Assembly: GCA_003439945.1 (NCBI GenBank)
Contig: QVRM01001423.1
Coordinates: 65,001 to 129,000 of the forward strand
Source of the DNA: Dermanyssus gallinae
Lineage: Eukaryota > Arthropoda > Arachnida > Mesostigmata > Dermanyssidae
DNA: 64,000 bases
Reading direction: 5' to 3'
Positions 56,183 to 64,000 of this stretch are shown in pieces. The notes beneath the pieces were generated by a model that worked only from the letters and a program-made list of their open reading frames with translations, had not been told where the DNA came from and did not search any database. The stretch's first letter is position 1. Every line of letters starts with the position of its first letter. Position numbers and translations under genes: made by a program.

Positions 56183-57469
56183 TAAACACAGAGTGCACGG
56201 TGCAATTTGTCGCATCGGCCAGATGTCCTACTGGTAGTGCTACGCACCCAGAGGACAACGAATGCGCCCGGCAAGAGGCGCGTTCTCTCAGCTCACTTTA
56301 GCAGAAGCAAAGTCAACAGCAGCCGCTCAGAACAACAACGCTGCGAGCCTCTACACATTAGCTGTCGCCGCGAACGCATCGTGAGTTAGTGCTGAGCCCG
56401 TTCCATCGACGCTACTAGGCAGGTGGCTATTACAGGCGGAAAACGTGATTACGGCGGCTCAGTGTTCGCAATTATTGATTTCACTAAACCTATTACACGG
56501 ACGTCATTATCACAATCAGGTGCGGCCACGTGTTGCTGATGCGGTATATGGGTAAACGTTGTATCTAGTCAATCTAGCAGCCAGCGAATGCACTGGATTG
56601 CACTGCACTCGGCGGGGACTCGAGACAGTTGATTGGATAAACGTATCGGGAACTTATTGAGTTATCACTGGAAAGCAAAATTATTGTGAGCATTTAGCAC
56701 AACTAACATCGACAATTGCAGCAGAAGCGGCAGTAGTACCGAGAACCCCACCGTCAGCAGCAGCGGTAAAGCAATAATTGGACTGAATTTTCCAAAAATC
56801 GGATTGATTATAGACTCTCATGGTTCATTAGCGTAGAACCCCACAATTTCTTCGTTCTGTACTTAGTCACGAGACATATTCATTTGTACGATACAGCCTC
56901 CAATTCATCACGTGTTCTACATCTATTATACTGATGCAACTAGCGTGTGTTTGTTTAATTTTTACGCTATATATTTATACTGTGCAGGCCATTAATATGT
57001 CTAGATAGTACAGTTCTGGTAAAACCTATTGAAGCGTTGCAACAGCAATTAATTTATACTGGTTCTAAACTTTATATATATATATATATATATATATCAT
57101 CATTTTGGTACCTAACTTATGGCAATGCGAGCTGTGGTTGCGGAGTAATTACGATTTTTGGTGGGATGTCCAGATCGTCATGAAATGCGCATTTGCCTGA
57201 ATATGTTAGTTTAGAGCGCTGTAAGTGGTCGTAAGGTAATGATTTTGAGGTATTGGGCGTGAAGGTTAATAAAATAACTTCATCTTGGCGAATTCTCTTC
57301 TAAGCGACCATGTAGCATCTTCTGACCGGCCTTATGAGTTCTTCGAAAGAAGCAGAATTTTCTCACGAACACGGCGGTGTGTTTAGTTTCTGTATAGGAG
57401 GACTGGTTGTCTCGCAACAGCACATTATATGCTCCTATGTCGGGCAAAAGCACCAATGTCACAAATTGT
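56183..57469. other. continuation of the pre-insertion locus; no gene supported
   Basis: The first 250 bp are GC-moderate with CAG/CAA patches, like 48540-48930 on the other side of the BEL element, so the two sides were one low-complexity locus before insertion. A (TA)n tract lies at 57073-57097. No exon signal recognised. Confidence 0.4.
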
Positions 57470-57586
57470 AGTAATTTAACTCTCATTCCGAAACAGGGCC
57501 TCTTAGAGACCATGTTCCATTGGAAAAAAATGCCTTAACGAGCTCTACCATTCCATGTATCGTTGACCAAATATTCCTGTAATACC

Positions 57587-57590
<4 letters not shown>
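57470..57590 (-). mobile_element. diverged MITE end (GGGTCTCCC-related)
   Basis: On the minus strand it starts CAGGGTATTACAGGAATATT beside TA and contains TTTTTTTCCAATGGAACATG and GGAATGAGAGTTAAA, parallel to TTTTTTTCCAGTGGAACAAG and GGAATGAGAGTAAAA in copy 2. The other end was not found. A distant relative or half copy. Confidence 0.45.
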
Positions 57591-57621
<31 letters not shown>

Positions 57622-57629
57622 TATAAGAG

Positions 57630-59253
57630 AAAATGATAAAAACAAGCACAAGCAGGCCGGCACGCGGGAGTCGCGCACAGCTAGAAAAAGGCACACACGT
57701 TTAAATCGAAGGTAGGTCTTACTTTATGAGTACATGCTGCCACGAAAATACTGAAAACTATTAACAAAAAAAATACTAAAAAAAAGTCGCAAAGTAACTT
57801 AAAAGGGAACGAACCTAACGACATTCTGCTGCAAGATGAAGTAGCTGGGAGAGCTTCCACCTGTCGGGGAGTCAAAGGGCAACGTGGTTTCCGATAAACA
57901 GATTAACAAGTAGGAAATCAAATACGTTCGAATGACACAATTGTATTTTTTTTTAAACTATGAATAATACATTCATAGTAGTAATGTTACCACATTATAT
58001 GCTTTGACAAGCAATTTAGATTAGGCAGCTGCATTATACAAATAAAACAATTTTCGTTAAGTTTAGTACACTATAATAACAACAAGAACAATCACTACAA
58101 TCATATGTAGCTATCGGTACAACGCATCAACTACTGTTACAAATTTTGAGCGTTTTCCTTTTATTTGTTTCTCGCTAGCTAGGTTTGAGGCCCTCATGGT
58201 GGAAGCTTTGAGAGCGCTGGTCACGTTCACAACTATCGTAGATTAATGCTGTAGCAGCTGTCTGAGCCGCACCCGAGTTTCGTACCGAGGTCAAGGGTAG
58301 GACAGTAAACCAGATATGTCACGCCTTGGCACCCGTTGGCGTGGTCTTCGTGGAAGGTGGATGATCTACCGATGGATGCGAAGAAATACATCGTCGACGT
58401 CGCACGTTGCCATCTTTAAACTTGGCAATCCACCCTTGAACTGCCCGCCCGGTCGGTCAATGCTCACCAATGTCAGTAAATTGTCACCATTCTGTCCACT
58501 TAATCCGCTCACCCCCTCCGCGCACAGCACACATATATAACACACATCACTTCGGCGCTGTTTTGAACGCGCCCGGAAAACACAGTAGATCAGGCACTCT
58601 TCTCGTCAAAGCAAATGCAGTAACAAGACCGCTTGGTGTTTATGAAAATTGCCTTGTCTTGTGCTGTTGAGCGAATAGGCGAATGTAAGTAGATCGATGT
58701 CGTGTAACGGGAGTATGATTGCTTAACTAGCAGAAGAATTTTCTAACCACATCGGTGGCTAAAAGTACAGTTTTCTATGCGAATTGTTAGAAGGAAGACC
58801 CAAGATGCAGGCGCAATACATCTTTAAAGTTATTTTACTCTATAGGATGAGTAATACTGTAATTTAACACAGTTCCCCTAACCGAAGCCGCGTCTCTTTT
58901 TTGTATGCAGAGTGACTATTTCTGACGTAAATACCCTGATGACTTTAAGTTTCTGGTCGAAGGATTAAAAACCTTCTAATACGTCGAGTCAGGAATCGAT
59001 CAGTTCTAATCGTCGAACACAAGTAACATGCAATCTCCGTCATATGCTCCAATTAAGGAATTTGAAAATTACTATAATGTACATCACCTACGTTTAAAGG
59101 CTTCATTCGCAGAGCGCAATGTAGCAAAGTATAGGCAAAGTATAAAGTTCGCAGTGTACGCAAACTTAATACAATAGAATGTTTAAGATATACTCTATCA
59201 TCAAGCAAATACCACTTATTAAAGTAAAAGCTGAGAGGTTACCAATAAAATTA

Positions 59254-59289
<36 letters not shown>

Positions 59290-59300
59290 TTACACAAACA
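57630..59300. other. gene-poor spacer
   Basis: No exon or TE domain recognised. A (TA)n tract lies at 59257-59285. The short ORFs at 58316-58670 have no domain. Confidence 0.45.
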
Positions 59301-59302
59301 CA

Positions 59303-59389
59303 AATTACCACTTGACCCAGAGTTAGTGCTCTGTATTTGTATACATATATACACAAATACAGAGCACTAACTTTGGGTCAAGTGGTAAT
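59303..59389 (+). repeat. near-perfect hairpin, 38-bp arms
   Basis: Left arm ATTACCACTTGACCCAGAGT ... CTGTATTTGT (59303-59340) and right arm ACAAATACAG ... GGGTCAAGTGGTAAT pair over about 38 bp. The only mismatch is a G opposite T, which becomes a G-U pair if the plus strand is transcribed. The loop is about 10 nt of ATACATATAT. Size and stem suit a pre-microRNA-like hairpin or a tiny MITE. Confidence 0.7.
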
Positions 59390-59390
59390 T

Positions 59391-59423
59391 ATTAATTAAT
59401 ACTATAAAGATCTAAAAGAGAAT

Positions 59424-59471
<48 letters not shown>

Positions 59472-60904
59472 TTTCTCGTTACTTTACACAACTATACAAT
59501 CAACTCTGTATAAAATATACTTAAATACATCGACCGTAAATAGTTTTGCCTTGAACACAAATGATTAAATGAATCGGCACTCTTTTATAGGGTTTGTTAA
59601 AGTACCAGAAAAGTCGCAAATGTATGGCTCATTGCGCAGCTTCGACGATGGTCCGGTAGCGAACCCGACAGTACACTTAGATGCCGTTGTTGTTGTTGCT
59701 GCTGCTGCTGCTGTTGTTGTTGTTTTGTTGTTGTTGACGTCGTCGCCGTCATCACTGCCACCAAAGAAGGCTTCCTCGACATTTAAAATCCAAAATAATT
59801 TGGGCTCAAAGTGTACGAGAAGGAAGTAACAAAGAACAGACGGGAGAAATGTCGTATCAACCAAACAGACGCAGAGATCGTTAGAAGGAAAGGAGCAACT
59901 CGGCGACAGAGCGGGGAGAGAAAGAGGAGAAGAGTTAACCATTGCATAGGCATATAGCGAAGTCAAGCATGTCGAGAAACGAGAACAGGAAAACGGAACT
60001 TGGCTCAACTTCGAGAGAGCTATTCGTATTGTTGCCTACGTTGTTGTTCCTGTTATTGTTGTTGTTGCTGTTGTTGCTGCTGCTACTTTCTACCATGCGC
60101 CTCTTGGGGGTGAACAATACGAGTGAGGCGACCGTTAAAGGGTTGCGAGAAGAAAGAGAGAAAGAGTAACCGGGAAAGTGTTGGGGAATGGAGATTTTGG
60201 GCTAAAATATGTATTCTCTCAGTTGCCCGGTGGCCAAGGTCACGATGAGCACGCCTATGGTTCGGTGGCCGCGGCAGCAGCGATTGTCCTTGCTGAGTTC
60301 TTCGCCACAAATCCGCAAGGCGATGGCTGGTTTGAGCCGAAGAACAGACGAGGTCACCCCTTCCTCGAGATAGAGAAAAAAGCCAAAATTCGGAAGTTTC
60401 GGCAGGCTGCCTGGCTGGCTGCTACGGCCGCTGAGTAAGCTTTCATTCAACACTGGGAGTTTGAAGAGTCTGGTCTAAACGCGAACGATGGTGACTACAA
60501 GAAATGCGAAAAAACCTGAGCGATAACGTTTAATGGTTAGTAGCAGAGAAGGAGGACCAAGGGAAGGCAAAACAAGAAGGAGGAGGAACTCGAATTCTTC
60601 TATTGAGCTCTAGTACTTAATTAATTCATTATGAAATTGTTGTCGTTTAATCGCTCTAGCAACCGATCCATCGAGTAGCCATCAAGGTCGCTTGCTTCAA
60701 GAACAAGACATGAGTGTTCAGCAATGGCCGACTCGAGCAGTTAGTGATGATAGGGCTCATGGGTTCGGGCCGCTTACTCGCTCATTCGTTCGTGAGACCC
60801 TACAACCACACACACACGCACAGAATACACCTCCGAAATCCAGCAGGGACGTACTTCAAACCACTATGTGTGACGATCAGTCAGCAAAGTGGGTAGATCA
60901 AATG

Positions 60905-60930
<26 letters not shown>
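59391..60930. other. low-complexity region, ORFs not supported
   Basis: (TA)n at 59428-59465, a (TTG/CTG)n patch at 59683-59735 and its kind again at 60035-60088. ORFs over these read poly-Val/Leu. A longer frame at 60178-60438 has no recognised domain. Confidence 0.4.
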
Positions 60931-60937
<7 letters not shown>

Positions 60938-60941
<4 letters not shown>

Positions 60942-61412
60942 CTTTCGGAATTCGTCAGACAAATCTGGGATCTAGTATAACTCGGCGAAAAAATAAATTT
61001 TCCAGTGGAATAAGGGGGCGGAGGTGTCTTCTTCAAAAATGTGTAAAAGCCAAAATATAAGCATTGAAAAGAAATTTATTTTTTGAGAATTAACTTCAAC
61101 ACCACACTTGTTCTGCTTTGAGCTACCGTAGAATACAATTAGGTTCCGAAAAATGTCAAACATTTCATCGAAACACGCAGGCATGGGTTGGTACTTGGGT
61201 ATTAGTTAGTCGATTGGATGACTGAGGCTCTCGCAATCGCAGATTTAGTGAAGTGATATGTCAGAATAAAAAGCTTGGTACAAACATTTTTGGTAATTGG
61301 CTCTTACTTCCAAAAAAAATACAGTTCCGCTCCTTGCTCCATTAAAAAAAATGGTTTTTTGCTGAGTTGCACTAGACCCCAAAGTTTGTTGGGTGAATTC
61401 TGGGAAACCCTG
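60938..61412. mobile_element. TA-flanked MITE (GGGTCTCCC family), copy 3
   Basis: Left end AGGGTCTTTCGGAATTCGTC preceded by (TA)n; right end GTGAATTCTGGGAAACCCTG. Contains the shared blocks TAGTATAACTCGGCGAAAAA, the TGAGGCTCTCGCAATCGCAG segment (as in copy 1) and GTTGCACTAGACCCCAAAGT. 475 bp, close to the complete copy 2, with more mutated ends; the right flank is no longer TA. Confidence 0.7.
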
Positions 61413-61813
61413 ACCGCCGAGTGTCAAATGTGTATTACAGTCTACGCGCGCAGTACAGTTATCCGTGTCCACTGTGGAAGAGCAACCCGCCTGTCCGTGG
61501 TTGATCCATTACATGAAAATATTTATTACGAAATCGCTCAGATCACCGCACTGTGGTCCGCTGGAGACAACATAAATCTCTAGTACAAATTTCGCCACCG
61601 AGGCAGTCATACTCAGTTGTTTGTGGTAGTGAAAGCTATAGCTTTACAAGAATGGGTTTTTGCATGCTTCTCATTTCACTCACAAAACGACACAATGCTG
61701 TGGCATCAAGATGTGTCACCAGGCGGCCTTCACCTTCACCAAAGTTCGTTGAAAATAGTGTAGTTCAGTTCACCAAAACTTCCTGATTTATAGCGATTTG
61801 ACAAAAAAAATGA

Positions 61814-61916
<103 letters not shown>

Positions 61917-61959
61917 TAATGGGTTGGTACTTGGGAATTAGTTAGTCGATGAGATGACT

Positions 61960-62205
61960 GAGGCTGTGGTCATACGAAAAAAGCCTAGTATGGGATGTAA
62001 CGGTTTCATGCACGGCGGCCTTATCGTATTTACGCCACAGCGCAGTTGAATCTGGATGGGTAGCAGAGCGCACAGGTTCTGAAAAACGAAAGAAGTATCT
62101 CGAGCTATCTAGAAGCTACCACTTTGTACCGATTACATGAGAAACACTCGGCTCCATCAGCACGGATGATGTCTTTGGCTGTTTTTAGAGGGAACGTGGC
62201 TTAAA
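61960..62205 (+). pseudogene. RLE-retrotransposon C-terminal scrap
   Basis: The plus strand reads KSLVWDVTVSCTAALSYLRH, ESGWVAERTGSEKRKKYLEL and SRSYHFVPIT, with a stop, then ETLGSIS. This is the LVWDATV to FETMG segment of the endonuclease domain in the 6910-8007 element. GAAAAAAGCCTAGT just upstream is also found at 26806-26820. Confidence 0.6.
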
Positions 62206-62219
62206 CGTTCAGACCGCAC

Positions 62220-62220
<1 letters not shown>

Positions 62221-62295
<75 letters not shown>
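62221..62295. repeat. (AAT)n microsatellite, about 25 units
   Basis: Second AAT array, same strand phase as the one at 61815-61914. Confidence 0.95.
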
Positions 62296-62296
<1 letters not shown>

Positions 62297-62504
62297 TTTT
62301 TAACGCTAACGCGGTTTGCAGCACTTGGCACAGGGAGCAGTTTCCCATGTCGCACTCAGAAGAACTCAAGCCACACCGGGTTTGCAAACATTAGTCACGT
62401 GTCAGTATATGCCCCTACGGGACTAATAATAAAAATAATAACAATAATAATGATGTGATGCTTGATCCGTTACATCCAAATCTTCTTTACGAAATCGATG
62501 GAAT

Positions 62505-62632
62505 TAAACCAGTAAATTATCTTCTATATTATTGTATACGGTCTGGGTGGTTTAAACATCGAATATTCATTTTTGAAGGTAATGCTCTATTTCTTAGAGC
62601 CTTTTTGAAAAAGTAATTTGAAAATCTGGAAA
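62505..62632. repeat. direct repeat, copy A
   Basis: GAATTAAACCAGTAAATTAT to TTTGAAAAAGTAATTTGAAA. About 85% similar to 62822-62950. Contains GGTTTAAACATCGA and TTTGAAGGTAATGCTCTATT. Confidence 0.75.
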
Positions 62633-62821
62633 CAAAAATGCACACACAGAGCAAGCAGAGGTAAGAAATGTTCCTGAAATACAGACGTCCGATGTTGCAT
62701 TGGCAAATATTTGGGAGCAGCAAAAACTGTGATGCTTAACGTCGGAAAAATGTGGAGGGCCATATCTGTTTCCGATTAACCTTATTCAATATATACACTG
62801 TGTCCACCTGGACAGGCATCA

Positions 62822-62950
62822 AGTGAATTAAAGCAGTAAATTATCTCCTAAATTATTGTTTACGGTCCGGGCGGTTTAAATATCGATTGTTCGCATTTGA
62901 AGGTAACGCTCTGTTTCTGAGAGCATTTTTGAAAAAGTATTTTAAAAATC
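62822..62950. repeat. direct repeat, copy B
   Basis: GAATTAAAGCAGTAAATTAT to TTTGAAAAAGTATTTTAAAA, the second copy of the 62505-62632 block about 317 bp away. Together with copy A it may be a tandem of a roughly 317-bp unit. Confidence 0.75.
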
Positions 62951-63011
62951 TAAAATATATATATACATATATATGTCTGTGGTGATCTTTCAAAAACTGG
63001 AAATTTTGGGC

Positions 63012-63049
<38 letters not shown>

Positions 63050-63056
<7 letters not shown>

Positions 63057-64000
63057 TTGAACTTGTACCTATTTTTTATTCTGTTTATATTTGTCGTGCG
63101 GCCTCCCTTCTACTCTCACATGCGATTCAAATTCTAATTTTGCAAAGCGTCTGTAGACGAAGCACTCCATTAATTATAGCGAGGCAATTTGGTGCCGAGT
63201 ATTAGATACAAATAAATTATATGGTCGTATCAACGCATTCGTCGGATCACACTGACAGAACGCAGATTGAGCGCCAATTCGGGTTGATTTAATGATCGAT
63301 ATAATTACACGATGAGGCATTGTTTGGCTTTAAGCAGCCGTTTCATAGCGGCGGTGGCGGTCTCGGTAGCAGCAGAAAAAGCGCATACGCAATCGCTGTG
63401 AATTTACATAATAAAATCATTTCTTGTTGCCTTCCGCTGGTCAGTCATTTGTTTAGCGATGAATTATGTGTAATGAAGCGTCTTGAACGTATCGCCGAAG
63501 AAACGCTAACAATATTCCAACGGAAACAGCAATTATAATAACTTGCATAAGGGCAGCAGCAGCAACAACAACAACGACAACGATAACAACGCAAATAAAT
63601 AACAAATATGAATTAATTGATTATTATAAGAACACTAGCTCTTAGGGTAACAACAGCAGCATCAATAACAACAACAGAAAAGACCATGTAAAACAATCAA
63701 CAAACAAGGTTGGACTGTCGCCTGGTAGCTGGCTCCAATATTATCCGTGAGTTTACATTTGTATCTTTGTCTGTAGTCGAATGTACTCAAATAATAAATA
63801 TGCGTATTGGTATGCAAAACTTGTGCATTCATAATGAGAGTTGGTGAACTGCCTTAAGACATAACTTAATTTTGTATTGTTATTTATCCTGTATTTATTG
63901 TTATTTATTCTTAGCTATGTTCCAAGCTTGCAAATTTTAGGTGAGTTGGCTTCGAAAGGCTTTGTAATGTGCTTCGACCGAACCCGTCGCCGAAATCATA
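63050..64000. other. no gene supported
   Basis: AT-rich with CAG/CAA patches at about 63553-63590 and 63650-63675. The frame at 63320-63538 has no recognised domain. Confidence 0.4.

Noticed and set aside
60178..60438. 86-codon ORF with plausible amino-acid composition
   Set aside because: No recognised family, minus strand open over the same stretch, no splice signals I could link; not enough to call a gene.

Overview
This is a eukaryotic, intron-rich and repeat-rich nuclear window. It looks like an arthropod, and the retrotransposon families make a chelicerate such as a tick or mite my best guess; that is an inference from remembered family style, not a search. Uninterrupted (TA)n tracts of 20-75 bp occur every 1-3 kb. 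CAA/CAG, CT/GA and AAT repeats are common, and at least four mariner relics plus a Tc1 element are scattered through the window.

The one host gene I can build with confidence is on the minus strand, 29257 down to 11389. It is an eight-exon major facilitator superfamily transporter of the MFSD4 / sodium-dependent glucose transporter 1 (NaGLT1) type, 556 codons plus stop. All seven introns have GT-AG ends and matching phases (0,1,1,2,1,0,0). Its introns hold most of the transposons in the first half of the window: mariner relics in introns 2, 4 and 7 plus one in intron 1, a 1,581-bp Tc1 element with about 210-bp inverted repeats in intron 1, a TA-flanked MITE in intron 4, a tRNA-headed SINE and a retrotransposon scrap in intron 1.

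Layout: 1-5640 is AT-rich and gene-poor. 5690-8120 is a non-LTR retrotransposon with a reverse transcriptase and a C-terminal restriction-like endonuclease (RLE), 5'-truncated and frameshifted. 8414-8755 is a GC-rich decayed coding relic and 9000-9610 a mariner relic. 11389-29257 is the transporter gene. 29258-36960 is the GC- and microsatellite-rich region upstream of it. 37452-38090 is a local duplication carrying a SINE. 40390-43203 is a LINE whose 5' part is inverted head-to-head against its reverse transcriptase, followed at 43206-43940 by a second RLE-element tail. 45400-48930 is CAA/CAG-rich low-complexity DNA. 48935-56177 is a complete, apparently intact BEL/Pao LTR retrotransposon on the minus strand with matching 482-bp LTRs and a 5-bp target duplication. 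56183-64000 is gene-poor DNA with further MITE copies, a near-perfect 38-bp-arm hairpin, two (AAT)n arrays and another RLE-element scrap.

No operon, CRISPR array or canonical tRNA/rRNA gene was seen. The most notable items are the complete gene model, the young autonomous BEL/Pao copy, the LINE with the footprint of twin priming, the multi-copy RLE retrotransposon family, and two repeat families (MITE and SINE) that can be defined from copies inside this window.
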